Positions 8,293 to 17,186 of a DNA stretch of 64,000 bases are shown in pieces. A program made the translations under genes and the position numbers. The notes under the pieces were generated by a model. That model saw only the letters and a list, made by a program, of their open reading frames with translations, was not told where the DNA came from and searched no databases. Source of the DNA: Bacillus spongiae (GTDB lineage: Bacteria > Bacillota > Bacilli > Bacillales > Bacillaceae_K); assembly GCF_037120725.1 (NCBI RefSeq), contig NZ_JBBAXC010000007.1:155094-219093 (forward strand). Reading direction: 5' to 3'. How positions within the stretch are numbered: position 1 is the first letter of the stretch; each line of letters begins with the position of its first letter.

Positions 8293-9458
8293 AGGAAATG
8301 AAAGCTGAGCTAGAGGATTTAGGTTCCCGCTCTGCAAAACGTTCGCTCATTACGACAGAAAATGCAGATCAAGCGTGGCTTAAAATGGATGGACGTAAAA
8401 TGTTGAATCTTGCCTCTAACAATTATATAGGGTTAGCTGGAGATCAACGTTTGAAGCAAGCGATGATAGAAGCGATTCATCATTATGGTGTTGGAGCGAC
8501 AGCATCCCGGTTAGTTGTAGGAAACCATCCCCTTTATGAAGAAGCTGAAAAGAAGCTTATTCATTGGAAGAAAGCGGAGGCAGGTCTCATTATAAACAGT
8601 GGCTATTCTGCAAATGCAGGGATCATATCTGCTTTAATGGGTCGAGATAGTGTCATTTATAGTGATAAATTAAACCATGCAAGTATAGTAGATGGGGTTA
8701 TATTAAGCCGTGCACATAATAGGCGCTATCGGCATAATGACTTAAATCATTTAGAAGCTCTATTAAAAAAGGAAGAGAGAAATAAACGAAAGTTAATTGT
8801 TACAGACACTGTTTTTAGTATGGATGGAGATATGGCAAATCTTGCCGGGCTTGTGGAACTAAAGGAGAAATACAATGCATTATTAATGGTTGATGAAGCT
8901 CATGCAAGTGGTGTTATGGGCGAAAACGGATGTGGATGTGCTGAACAGGAAGGACTTCAAAATAAAGTAGATATCCAAGTGGGAACGTTTAGTAAAGCAT
9001 TGGGTTCTTTTGGTGCATATGTTATCGGAGATAAATGGTTGATTGATTATTTAACGAATCGAATGCGTGGATTAATCTATACTACTGCCTTACCACCAGC
9101 CGTAGTTGGGTCGATTGTAAGAGCAATTGAAATTGTTCAAACAGATAAGGAGAAACGCTGTTTATTGCAGGAACTAACGAATAGATTTCGTGTGAAATTA
9201 GAGGCGTTAGGGTTTAATCTTTGTGGAAGTCAATCACAAATTGTACCTATTCTAGTCGGGGAAAATGAAAGAACAATCCAATTTGCTCGTAGGTTGCAAA
9301 CTAATGGAGTTGCTGCTATTCCGATTAGGCCACCTACTGTCCCAGAAGGAGAAGCAAGAATTCGCTTTACGATTACTGCAGCCCATACGCATCAAGATGT
9401 TGATTGGGCAGTGGAAAAGATTGCCCATGTTGGCAAGGAGTTAGGAGTGATCTTGTGA
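8238..9458 (+). CDS. bioF: 8-amino-7-oxononanoate synthase
   Basis: A PLP enzyme of the alpha-oxoamine synthase family that joins pimeloyl-ACP and alanine to form KAPA. Visible features are the SNNYIGLAG segment, DEAHASGVMG and the Schiff-base lysine in GTFSKALGSFG. The start is uncertain. ATG 8238 has no ribosome binding site and sits in a hairpin. ATG 8298 has AGAGGA but would remove the WVEEM part of the first conserved helix. A GGGAGGG (8254-8260) directly precedes an ATT codon at 8262, which could be a rare start. The body of the protein is complete. It overlaps the next gene by one base (TGATG). Confidence 0.93.
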   Translation: MLFHSREGIVIDHQGRWVEEMKAELEDLGSRSAKRSLITTENADQAWLKMDGRKMLNLASNNYIGLAGDQRLKQAMIEAIHHYGVGATASRLVVGNHPLYEEAEKKLIHWKKAEAGLIINSGYSANAGIISALMGRDSVIYSDKLNHASIVDGVILSRAHNRRYRHNDLNHLEALLKKEERNKRKLIVTDTVFSMDGDMANLAGLVELKEKYNALLMVDEAHASGVMGENGCGCAEQEGLQNKVDIQVGTFSKALGSFGAYVIGDKWLIDYLTNRMRGLIYTTALPPAVVGSIVRAIEIVQTDKEKRCLLQELTNRFRVKLEALGFNLCGSQSQIVPILVGENERTIQFARRLQTNGVAAIPIRPPTVPEGEARIRFTITAAHTHQDVDWAVEKIAHVGKELGVIL

Positions 9459-10180
9459 TGAAACAAGCTTTATTACTGCCAGGTTGGGGAATGGAAAAAG
9501 ATGTGTTTTGTTCGTTAATAGAGGCATTTGAAGAGAGAGTTGAGTTCACTTTTATCGATTGGCGTGGAATCAAGACGAAGGCTGAATATGAAGCTAGAGT
9601 TATCTCGACCTTGAGAGATATGAAGGATAAAGTTCACCTTGTTGGTTGGTCATTAGGGTCTATTGTCGCCTTAAATGTTGTCAATCAAGTGCCTGAAAAA
9701 GTAGCAGGCATCATCATTATTGGTGGAACAAGTCGCTTTACGATTGGTGATGATTATGCTTATGGTTGGCATAAGAGAATCGTAAATCGAATGAAAACAA
9801 ATGTAAAACGAGATAAGGATCAAACATTACGCTCTTTTGATCTCGCAATGTTTTCTGAAACAGAACATAAGCAAGGCTATTATGATCAGTTTGTCCAAAT
9901 ACGCAACGAGCAATTTCAAGGGGATAGTACAGATTCGCTTGAAGTCGGATTACAATACTTGATTGAAACAGATGTCCGCAACATTTTGCCCATTATTAAA
10001 GTGCCATGCCTGATTATTCATGGAGAAGAAGATGGAATTACCCCTGTTGAAGCAGGAAAATTTATCAATGAGCAAGTTGGAAGTGAATCGAGTATATATG
10101 TCTTACAAGATACTGGACATATGCCGTTTTTCACAAAGGCAGATAAATGTGCGCAGCTTATGAGGGAGTTTATGGAGTAG
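9458..10180 (+). CDS. bioH: Pimeloyl-ACP methyl ester esterase (BioH-like alpha/beta hydrolase)
   Basis: A 240-residue alpha/beta-hydrolase. The nucleophile elbow is GWSLGS, an acid lies in HGEEDGITP and the catalytic His is in DTGHMPFF. In the BioC-BioH route this enzyme removes the methyl ester from pimeloyl-ACP methyl ester to release the KAPA precursor. The start at ATG 9458, overlapping the bioF stop, is chosen over an upstream in-frame ATG because AGGAG sites lie just before it. Its position between bioF and bioC supports the role strongly; sequence alone would only give hydrolase. Confidence 0.88.
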   Translation: MKQALLLPGWGMEKDVFCSLIEAFEERVEFTFIDWRGIKTKAEYEARVISTLRDMKDKVHLVGWSLGSIVALNVVNQVPEKVAGIIIIGGTSRFTIGDDYAYGWHKRIVNRMKTNVKRDKDQTLRSFDLAMFSETEHKQGYYDQFVQIRNEQFQGDSTDSLEVGLQYLIETDVRNILPIIKVPCLIIHGEEDGITPVEAGKFINEQVGSESSIYVLQDTGHMPFFTKADKCAQLMREFME

Positions 10181-10190
10181 GAGGGAAAAC

Positions 10191-11006
10191 ATGATCGATA
10201 AACAATTATTACAAAAGCGTTTTAGCCAACGAGCTGAATCTTATGATGATTTTGCAATAGTTCAAAAGAAAATGGCCATTGAATTAATTCATACGATTCC
10301 ACCATTCGATGAAAATAGGAAGATTCGAATATTAGAAATAGGTTGTGGCACAGGATATTTAACTAATTTGTTGTGCGAGACATTTCCTCTGGCATCTATT
10401 ATGGCAGTAGATTTAGCTCCCGGTATGATTGAAAAAGCAAAGCAACGAATAACGAACAATCAAGTGACATTTAGATGTGGTGATATTGAAGAAATGGTAC
10501 TTAATGAAAGTTACGATATTATCATTTCAAATGCTACCTTACAATGGATAAATGATCTACCGAAATTGCTAAAAAAACTAGGGAACCAACTAGCAATGGG
10601 AGGGGTTCTTGCATTTTCTACTTTTGGAAATCATACCTTCCATGAATTACATACGTCTTTTGAGAATGCAAAAAAGTCACTAGCTTATGAACGTGCAAAT
10701 CCACCAGGTCAATCTTTTTATACATTACAGGAACTATCCTATTTATGTAAGCAAGAATTAGGATATTTAGGGGGAGGAGATAATCCATTTTTCAGTTCTG
10801 AAAAGGTCTATGTAGAATACTTTGAAACAGTACGTATGTTTTTCTCTTCTGTAAAAAAGGTAGGTGCAAATAATAGTAACGTAGAAGGCTACTGCCAGCG
10901 ACCATCATTTTTTAAAGAGTTAATGAGGCAGTATGACGGTCATTTTCGTGATATGAACGGAGTGAAAGCCACGTATCACAGTTTGTTTATAAGGTATATA
11001 AGGTAG
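10191..11006 (+). CDS. bioC: Malonyl-ACP O-methyltransferase
   Basis: A 271-residue class I methyltransferase with SAM motif LEIGCGTGYLT and the post-motif segment AVDLAPGMI. BioC methylates the free carboxyl of malonyl-ACP so that fatty-acid synthesis can build the pimeloyl chain, which BioH later frees. The N-terminal FSQRAESYDDFA is characteristic of BioC. It is the last operon gene, 10 bp after bioH with AGGAGGG before the ATG, and is followed by a terminator. No bioB follows, unlike the bioADFHCB order known from the B. cereus group. Confidence 0.93.
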   Translation: MIDKQLLQKRFSQRAESYDDFAIVQKKMAIELIHTIPPFDENRKIRILEIGCGTGYLTNLLCETFPLASIMAVDLAPGMIEKAKQRITNNQVTFRCGDIEEMVLNESYDIIISNATLQWINDLPKLLKKLGNQLAMGGVLAFSTFGNHTFHELHTSFENAKKSLAYERANPPGQSFYTLQELSYLCKQELGYLGGGDNPFFSSEKVYVEYFETVRMFFSSVKKVGANNSNVEGYCQRPSFFKELMRQYDGHFRDMNGVKATYHSLFIRYIR

Positions 11007-11045
11007 TAGACTTCGGGTGAATTCAGTCTATAATCATTCAGTAAG

Positions 11046-11078
11046 ACACTACCCTTTCATAATAAAAAGGGTGTTCTT
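11046..11078. terminator. Bidirectional terminator between bioC and the DUF421 gene
   Basis: ACACTACCCTTT pairs with AAAGGGTGT and is T-flanked on the plus side. It serves convergent bioC and the minus-strand gene. Confidence 0.65.
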
Positions 11079-11802
11079 AATGATATAGTTTCGGAACCTT
11101 AATATTTTGTTCTTTCTTTAAAGAAATTTGTAATTGGTGGTTTTTATTAATAGAAGCAAAAAATACGTCATCTAGCTGGCTAATCCCTTGCTTCGTTAAT
11201 TGTTGAAAAAGCCAAGCCGTTGAAACATTAACATCCTCTAATACCTTTGGGTATAACTTTCCATCCATTATGACAGGCAATGAAATCGGTGAAGTGCTTT
11301 GCAGCATCCCTATACTTTCTAATGTAGCAAAGCGTTTTGCTGGTTTTTTTAAGACACTAATATTTCCGCTCGATTCAATGATAGCCGTTTCTACTTCTGA
11401 CACATCAAATATATCCTTTTCTCTTAGCAGCTGAAGAATGTTATCAATAGAATATCGAATGCGTTTTAAATTTTTTTTTAGTAGCTTTCCATCTTGAATT
11501 ACTATCGTTGGTTCAAAAGTCATGAGCCTGCCAATTTTCCTTTTTGATATTTTTACGTTCGCAGCTAGCCGCTGTAGGAGTCCGATAGCTAAAATTGCTA
11601 CAAGGGTATGAATATGCTCAATTTTAGGATCTGCAATATCCGCCCCAACGACAGATCCCAGCGTTAAAATAATTAAAAAATCAAAAATCGGCAATTCTCC
11701 AATAGACCGTTTCCCCATAAAAATAGTCACAGCTAATAAGAGTGGTAAAATCGTGAAGATTCTTCCGATGACGAGTAGTGAATCCTTTAGTATTTCTAGC
11801 AT
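11077..11802 (-). CDS. DUF421 membrane protein (YetF/YcaP family)
   Basis: A 241-residue protein with three N-terminal membrane helices (about residues 8-28, 38-55 and 63-80) and a cytoplasmic C-terminal domain. The GKRSIGEL segment and the IVIQDGKLLKKNL segment are hallmarks of the DUF421/YetF family. The biochemical function is not established; some Bacillus paralogues are linked to spores. GGAG stands before the ATG. It is monocistronic and convergent with the biotin operon. Confidence 0.85.
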   Translation of the reverse strand: MLEILKDSLLVIGRIFTILPLLLAVTIFMGKRSIGELPIFDFLIILTLGSVVGADIADPKIEHIHTLVAILAIGLLQRLAANVKISKRKIGRLMTFEPTIVIQDGKLLKKNLKRIRYSIDNILQLLREKDIFDVSEVETAIIESSGNISVLKKPAKRFATLESIGMLQSTSPISLPVIMDGKLYPKVLEDVNVSTAWLFQQLTKQGISQLDDVFFASINKNHQLQISLKKEQNIKVPKLYH

Positions 11803-12229
11803 AGTAAACTCCTTTGTGAATTAAAGGTTCATAGATGCGGTTAATTTTCCAAAAAAGCAAGGAAATTATACTAGATGAGATGGTGAAAATTTGAATGGAG
11901 CGTTGGTTTGGAATAAAGTTCAACCATAAATACCTCACACTTTAATACTATTGCTAACATAAAAAAAGCTATTTTGAAAATGGTTAATCAAAATAGCTTA
12001 AGGCTAAATGTTGGTTTTGTGAAAATTTTACCCTCCCCAATCCTTGAATAAAAGTAGAGTAGTCATGGCATTGATAGTTAATTCTTATACCAAAGCTGAA
12101 GACTTGGATTCGCGACACTATTAAAATTCATTCCCCGTGATGTTTATTTGTATTTGTTATTCTTTGAGTTTTATTAGATTCACTCAAGTAGTCAAAGCAG
12201 TTTTCGTCTTTGAGACATACGGATAAAGA
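11803..12229. other. Intergenic region with a minus-strand terminator
   Basis: Apart from the hairpin at 11961-11999 and the expected promoter of the DUF421 gene, I see no gene, repeat or structured RNA here. Confidence 0.5.
11961..11999 (-). terminator. Terminator, probably for the histidine phosphatase gene
   Basis: AAGCTATTTTGA (11966-11977) pairs perfectly with 11988-11999. On the minus strand it is followed by seven T. It lies about 230 bp beyond the phosphatase stop codon. Confidence 0.7.
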
Positions 12230-12808
12230 TTACCAATTAACTTTCAACCAACCGACCTCTTTAGGAAAATCATTTCGAGATAGTTTTTTTTCAGTAATAA
12301 ATTGTCGATAAGAAGTTATTGTTCCGTCATGAGAAACTAAATAGATTCTATTTTTACCAGTACTCTTGCACCAATTCAAAAAGACGTCTGCAATTAAGAC
12401 AAACTCTTGCTCTGGTAGTTTATTTATTCCTTTTGTCCACCACTCTTTTGAAAATTCTTCTACATCAATTTCAAAATCCTTAAATTCATTTTTAATTTTT
12501 TCTTTAGCTAAAAGTTCATCACAAGGAAGAGTAGTCCACTCCTGCTTTTGAGGAAACATTCTTGGAGATAAAAATGGACTAACAATTTTTCTACAGTGTA
12601 TTCCTTCACTCCAAATTTCTACAGTTTGTAATGTTCTTCTCATAGGACTAATTAGAATTAAATCTGTCGATGATAAAGGAAACTGTGACCTAAGTGATAC
12701 AGCTTGTTTCTTTCCTTGATTAGTTAATGCTGGGTCCCTCGTATTTAAGCTGTTAGGTAAATCGGTGGTATGTTCACCTTGTCCGTGTCTAATAAATACT
12801 AGTTCCAT
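12230..12808 (-). CDS. Histidine phosphatase family protein
   Basis: A 192-residue protein of the phosphoglycerate-mutase-like superfamily. FIRHGQGEHT at the N-terminus carries the phospho-accepting His of the RHG motif, SPMRRTLQT carries a second conserved Arg, and VSHDGTI carries the late catalytic His. The substrate cannot be predicted. GAGGAGAAG precedes the ATG. It is a single gene with long AT-rich flanks. Confidence 0.88.
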   Translation of the reverse strand: MELVFIRHGQGEHTTDLPNSLNTRDPALTNQGKKQAVSLRSQFPLSSTDLILISPMRRTLQTVEIWSEGIHCRKIVSPFLSPRMFPQKQEWTTLPCDELLAKEKIKNEFKDFEIDVEEFSKEWWTKGINKLPEQEFVLIADVFLNWCKSTGKNRIYLVSHDGTITSYRQFITEKKLSRNDFPKEVGWLKVNW

Positions 12809-13269
12809 CCAACTTCTCCTCTCTAAAACCTTAACTCATATATATAACATTCCTGCTCAATGCTTGAATTGTATAAGACTTGTTCATATTTCCACAACTG
12901 CTTACTATGTACTAGCTAAAGCTATAATATCTAAGCTCGACATAAGAAACTGTATCCCAAGCTGTAGATTGTGATTTTTTCAAAGTGCTTCACTAAATAA
13001 TTTAAATAGTAATTCAGGTCGTATTATAGAGCCTATGCGACTCATTAAAGTACAACCACCAATCCCACCCCTCATTTTAGCATATATAACAGGAAAGTTT
13101 TTACATCATTTTGAATTATCACAACCAAAGAGGCAAAACAGTGAAACATATATATGAGCGACGTTAATAAGTCATCGATTCCAAAAATAAACGATATGCA
13201 CATAAATAAACGAAATTCGTATAGTATTTAATGAAGCGTTTCATAAATATATTTTAGGGGGATTAAAAA
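12809..13269. other. Intergenic region without recognisable features
   Basis: About 460 AT-rich bases between divergent genes. It must carry both promoters, but no clear promoter pair, RNA structure or small gene was found. Confidence 0.4.
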
Positions 13270-13662
13270 ATGAATTCGACAGTAAGAATCTCCAGAATTG
13301 TATCAATTTATTACCTTATAACAGGTCTTGGATTTTCACTTTCAAGTGACTATTATGTAACGATGGTAGCCCATACAAGCTCAGATCCCGTTTTGATTAA
13401 TCTATCAGGTATGGTCCATTTCTTTATTGGGATGACCATTCTTGTACACCATTTTAAGTGGAAGAAACCCCTTCAAATTGCAGTTTCATTGTCAGGTGTA
13501 TTTTTCTTATTAAAAGGCGTATTTCTAATTGTGTTACCCGAATTGACTTTACAGACAGGGAACAATCCTGCGCAGTCCCCTTGGATCATGTCAATTAGTT
13601 TTATAGGAGTAGGATTATTAGTAGGCTATTTTGCATACTTTAGAAAATATGAAGATAAGTAA
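13270..13662 (+). CDS. Four-helix membrane protein of unknown function
   Basis: A 130-residue integral membrane protein with four hydrophobic segments (about residues 10-28, 42-60, 68-90 and 105-122). No enzymatic motif was recognised. A GGGGG site precedes the ATG. The last 11 bases overlap the TetR regulator that follows, so the two are co-transcribed and coupled. Small membrane proteins paired with TetR regulators are often transport or envelope stress functions, but that is only contextual. Confidence 0.75.
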   Translation: MNSTVRISRIVSIYYLITGLGFSLSSDYYVTMVAHTSSDPVLINLSGMVHFFIGMTILVHHFKWKKPLQIAVSLSGVFFLLKGVFLIVLPELTLQTGNNPAQSPWIMSISFIGVGLLVGYFAYFRKYEDK

Positions 13663-14221
13663 AAAGGAAATCATAATTGAATGCTCCATTCAGCTATTTA
13701 ATCAGTATGGGTTTAAAAAAGTGACTGTAGAGGAGATTTGCGATACATCTAATTCGAGCAAAGGGACTTTCTATAAGCACTTCTCAAACAAAATTGATTT
13801 GATTATCCATATAGTTTCTGCTTTCGTAAATGAGGGAAATGAACGCTTTAAAAATTTAATGAAAGAAGAAATTGGATTCGAAATGCTTGTAAAAGAAGTT
13901 TTGTATTTAAAACAAGATATAATGGGAAAATACACCATTCACTTTCTTACAGACTTGTATGAAAGTGATACCCTTGAAGTTCAAGAAATTTTAAATAAGT
14001 TGCATGAGGATTCAATAAACAACTCTCTTATGATGTATGAATTAGGGATCAAACAAGGGAAAATTAATAGTCATGTTACGTCAGATTTTTTTCTTTATCA
14101 ATTAGAAATTCTCGATAAAACTCGTACGGATCCCAGAGTAATTAAAATGTATCCTGACTTTAAAAAAAGAAACATGGTTATATTTAATCAATTTTTTTAT
14201 GGCTTAGTGAAAAGAGATTAG
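13652..14221 (+). CDS. TetR/AcrR family transcriptional regulator
   Basis: A 189-residue regulator. The N-terminal TetR HTH spans about residues 3-50, with SIQLFNQYGFKKVTVEEI and GTFYKHFSNK, and the rest is a ligand-binding helical domain with no recognised effector. The ATG at 13652 is preferred over an upstream in-frame codon because it begins directly at the conserved HTH; there is no strong ribosome binding site, fitting translational coupling to the overlapping membrane protein. It probably regulates its own operon. Confidence 0.88.
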   Translation, partial: KISKKEIIIECSIQLFNQYGFKKVTVEEICDTSNSSKGTFYKHFSNKIDLIIHIVSAFVNEGNERFKNLMKEEIGFEMLVKEVLYLKQDIMGKYTIHFLTDLYESDTLEVQEILNKLHEDSINNSLMMYELGIKQGKINSHVTSDFFLYQLEILDKTRTDPRVIKMYPDFKKRNMVIFNQFFYGLVKRD

Positions 14222-14227
14222 AGACCT

Positions 14228-14264
14228 ACTTAATTAGGAATCTCGTATATTCAATTAAGTTTTC
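14228..14264 (+). terminator. Weak terminator after the TetR gene
   Basis: ACTTAATT and AATTAAGT form an 8-bp stem with a 17-nt loop followed by TTTC. It is AT-only and therefore weak. Confidence 0.35.
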
Positions 14265-14279
14265 GTTCTATGTGAACGA

Positions 14280-14498
14280 ATGAATTCCAAAATAAATAAA
14301 ATTAAAGGGAAATTTCCTTTAAGAAATGCGTCCTTCGGTATTATAAGGTCATCCAGATTTATAGTTTACCTGGCTGGCCTTATTTTTATAGACTACTTTT
14401 TAGATAGTCGGGGGAGAACGCTTGCGTCCATTATACTGTTCACTCTACTTGTAGAAATATGTTTGAGGATGGTTGGAGGAGATGCCCTCGCATTATAA
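14280..14498 (+). CDS. Small hypothetical membrane protein
   Basis: A 72-residue frame with a basic N-terminus and one or two hydrophobic segments (about residues 26-42 and 46-62). The composition looks protein-like (SSRFIVYLAGLIFIDYF), but the ATG has no good ribosome binding site and no family is recognised. It could be a gene remnant. Confidence 0.4.
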   Translation: MNSKINKIKGKFPLRNASFGIIRSSRFIVYLAGLIFIDYFLDSRGRTLASIILFTLLVEICLRMVGGDALAL

Positions 14499-14715
14499 GC
14501 AAAGCACAAGACGGATAGGGGATACCGACTCATCTATCAAAAAGAGAAACGTACGGAATCAGTGAATTACCTGAATGTGGAAAAAGGGCTGATACATAAT
14601 GAAGCATGTAAAAAACGAAGGAAAATGGGAAAGATGAACTCACTTTAAAAGGAATCATGATGTGAATATCGAATATAAAAAAGACACGTCCATCAACTAA
14701 AATGAGGTGAAGCAA

Positions 14716-15648
14716 GTGAATCCAGAGTTCAGCAGTAAACACTTTACGCTTAAAAAGGTTAGAGATGGTGTCTATGCAACAATAGCAAAAGAAGGGAGCG
14801 GCTCTGTAGCAAATGCAGGGTTTGTGGATTTAGGTGACCAAGTCATTATTTTTGACACATTCAATACACAACAAGCTTCTGATGATTTAAGATATTGTGC
14901 TGAAAAAATAATAAATCGACCTGTTACACTTGTGGTTAATAGTCATTGGCACGGCGATCATATTCGAGGTAACCAAACGTTTAAAGATTGTGCGATTATA
15001 TCAAGTCAGATGACCTTCTCCAAAATGAAAGACATTCATCCTAAAAGAATAAATAAGCAGAAAAAAGATATAAGAGGAATCTCAGCTTATAGACAATCTT
15101 TAGAAAATCAGCTTCATCAATCTGATGGAGATAAATTAAAGCACCAAATCAATTCATTAATTGAACTAGAACAATCGTTGCCGACATTGGAATTAGTATT
15201 ACCAAACCAATTATATTATAAAGAAATAACATTTTACGGACCAAAACGGAGTGCAAAATTATTTACTTTCGGAGGAGGACATTCGCAATGTGATAGCGTA
15301 CTCTATCTTCCAAGTGATAAAGTGGCTTTTATGGGAGATTTATTGTTTGTTAATTGTCACCCTACTTTTTTTCAGGAATCGAATCCAGAGAAATGGATTG
15401 AGATATTAAAAAAGATTGAAAGAATGGATATTGAAGTAGCAGTTCCAGGGCATGGTTCACTCGGAACGAAAAAGGATATTTTAACGCTGATGAATTACAT
15501 CAGTCATTTAATTTCCAAAACAAGAAAAGACAATAATAAAGAAGAGGTTGTAATGCCTACTATTTATAATGAATGGACTTCACCAGAGATTTATCAAGAG
15601 AATAGTAAAATAATAAAAGAATGGTTGATCCTTAATAGTAAGCAATGA
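14716..15648 (+). CDS. Metallo-beta-lactamase-fold hydrolase
   Basis: A 310-residue MBL-fold protein. The zinc motif HxHxDH appears as SHWHGDH, further metal ligands lie in GGGHSQCDS and FMGDLLF, and the last His is in VPGHGS. This set is complete, so it should be active on an ester, thioester or similar bond; the substrate is unknown. GTG at 14716 is preferred because GAGGTG lies six bases before it; an in-frame GTG at 14707 is an alternative. It has no operon partner. Confidence 0.88.
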   Translation: MNPEFSSKHFTLKKVRDGVYATIAKEGSGSVANAGFVDLGDQVIIFDTFNTQQASDDLRYCAEKIINRPVTLVVNSHWHGDHIRGNQTFKDCAIISSQMTFSKMKDIHPKRINKQKKDIRGISAYRQSLENQLHQSDGDKLKHQINSLIELEQSLPTLELVLPNQLYYKEITFYGPKRSAKLFTFGGGHSQCDSVLYLPSDKVAFMGDLLFVNCHPTFFQESNPEKWIEILKKIERMDIEVAVPGHGSLGTKKDILTLMNYISHLISKTRKDNNKEEVVMPTIYNEWTSPEIYQENSKIIKEWLILNSKQ

Positions 15649-15711
15649 CCATAAGAAATTTACTTAAACGGAGATGTATGTAAACAGAATATCAGAGGAT
15701 TTTCTCTGCTA

Positions 15712-15743
15712 AGTAGCCCCGTCTTAATAAGAGCGGGGCTACT
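15712..15743. terminator. GC-rich inverted repeat between convergent genes
   Basis: AGTAGCCCCG pairs perfectly with CGGGGCTACT around a 12-nt loop. Neither side has a clear T-run, yet it sits exactly between two gene ends and probably terminates both. Confidence 0.6.
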
Positions 15744-15764
15744 AATGGTTGTATGTAATTTGTA

Positions 15765-17012
15765 TTATTCGTTTTCAGGAACAAAGGAAAGAATGACCAT
15801 GCCAATAATAAATAAAATGACGAGGCTGAATACACCGTAATTTGAACTTCCTGTCATTTGCGCGGTAATACCGACGAGTAGGGGCCCCATGATGGAAGCA
15901 AATTTTCCAAAAATATTATAAAAGCCGAAAAATTCATTTGAATTCTCTTTTGGAACGAGTTTGGCAAAATAGGAACGGCTAAGCGCTTGAATTCCTCCTT
16001 GCGAAGAAGCGACGAGCATGGCTAAAATCCAAAAATCAATTGTAGATTCAATAAAAAACGCGTAAATACAAACAAAAATATATACCGTAATGCCGACATA
16101 AAGCATCTTCTTTCCAGTAAAAATTTCTGAAAGGCGACCATATAGAATTGAAAAAGGTGCTGCAACAACTTGTGTAACAAATAGAATGACTAACAAGCTC
16201 GTTGCACTGAGTCCAAGGTCAGTACCATAAGCAGTAGACATGGTAATGATTGTTCCAACCCCATCGATATAAAAGAAATAAGCTAATAAGAATAAAAATA
16301 ATGGGCGATAGTTTCGTATTTCTTTGAAGGTTTTACTAAGGCGTATAAAGCTATTCATAATCGGCCTTGGTTCTCGTTCAATATAATAACGCTGTCGAAT
16401 GTTTTTTAATAATGGAATGGTGAAAATTCCCCACCAAAGGGCTGTTATGATGAATGAGAGTTTACTTGCTGTTGTTGTAGAAAAGGGGAGTAGGTCATTT
16501 TGAGATGCCAGGATGATAGCAATACTCATAATAAACGGGATGGTACTTCCAATATAGCCAAATCCAAAGCCACGAGCAGAGATTGTATTCATACGTTCAT
16601 CTGTTGTAACATCGACGAGAAAAGCGTCATAAAAAATATTAGCCCCTGCGGAGCCGATTGCTGCAACTGTATAGCACATTAATAGAAGCCACCACTGAGT
16701 AGTAGGAATAAAGGCGAGGAGTGCGGTGAAGCTTACACCTAAGGCGAAGAAAAATGTAAAGAATTTCTTCTTTAATCCATCATAATCGGCTATCGTTCCG
16801 AGTACAGGCCCAAGCATGGCCAAAATAAACGTAGAAATGGCAATCGTGTAGCCTAAATAAGCAGTTGAATTAACCGAACTTATACCAGCATTCGTTGCTG
16901 CTTCTTTATAAAACAGTGGGAATACGGCTGTAGAAATAATAATGGAATACGCAGAGTTTGCCCAGTCATAAAAAATCCAACTATTTTCTTCTTTAGTCAG
17001 TTTCTTCTTCAA
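15765..17012 (-). CDS. MFS transporter, UMF1/Atg22-like family
   Basis: About 415 residues with twelve predicted membrane helices. The N-terminal FYDWANSAYS motif is the signature of the UMF1 (Atg22-like) branch of the major facilitator superfamily, and YSRSYFAKL-type residues (ALSRSYFAKLVP) appear in the second half. Substrates of bacterial members are not established. A TTG start at 17012 is chosen because AGGAGG lies seven bases before it; the longer frame to 17093 adds residues without a ribosome binding site. It is monocistronic. Confidence 0.9.
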   Translation of the reverse strand: MKKKLTKEENSWIFYDWANSAYSIIISTAVFPLFYKEAATNAGISSVNSTAYLGYTIAISTFILAMLGPVLGTIADYDGLKKKFFTFFFALGVSFTALLAFIPTTQWWLLLMCYTVAAIGSAGANIFYDAFLVDVTTDERMNTISARGFGFGYIGSTIPFIMSIAIILASQNDLLPFSTTTASKLSFIITALWWGIFTIPLLKNIRQRYYIEREPRPIMNSFIRLSKTFKEIRNYRPLFLFLLAYFFYIDGVGTIITMSTAYGTDLGLSATSLLVILFVTQVVAAPFSILYGRLSEIFTGKKMLYVGITVYIFVCIYAFFIESTIDFWILAMLVASSQGGIQALSRSYFAKLVPKENSNEFFGFYNIFGKFASIMGPLLVGITAQMTGSSNYGVFSLVILFIIGMVILSFVPENE

Positions 17013-17186
17013 TGGAATCCTCCTTCGACATTCACGTCTTTCTATACTTCTATTGTACATGAAAAGTTGTCTAAAGAAGAAATGCTTCATCATTAAGTTT
17101 TGATGAAGCTAAAAAGTAGAGGGATTTTTAAATTTTATAGGATATTTTAGAACAGAAAAATAGAATAAATAAGTCATGTTAAACAA

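Noticed and set aside
17013..17093. Longer UMF1 transporter starting at 17093
   Set aside because: No ribosome binding site is found there, whereas AGGAGG lies seven bases before the TTG at 17012.
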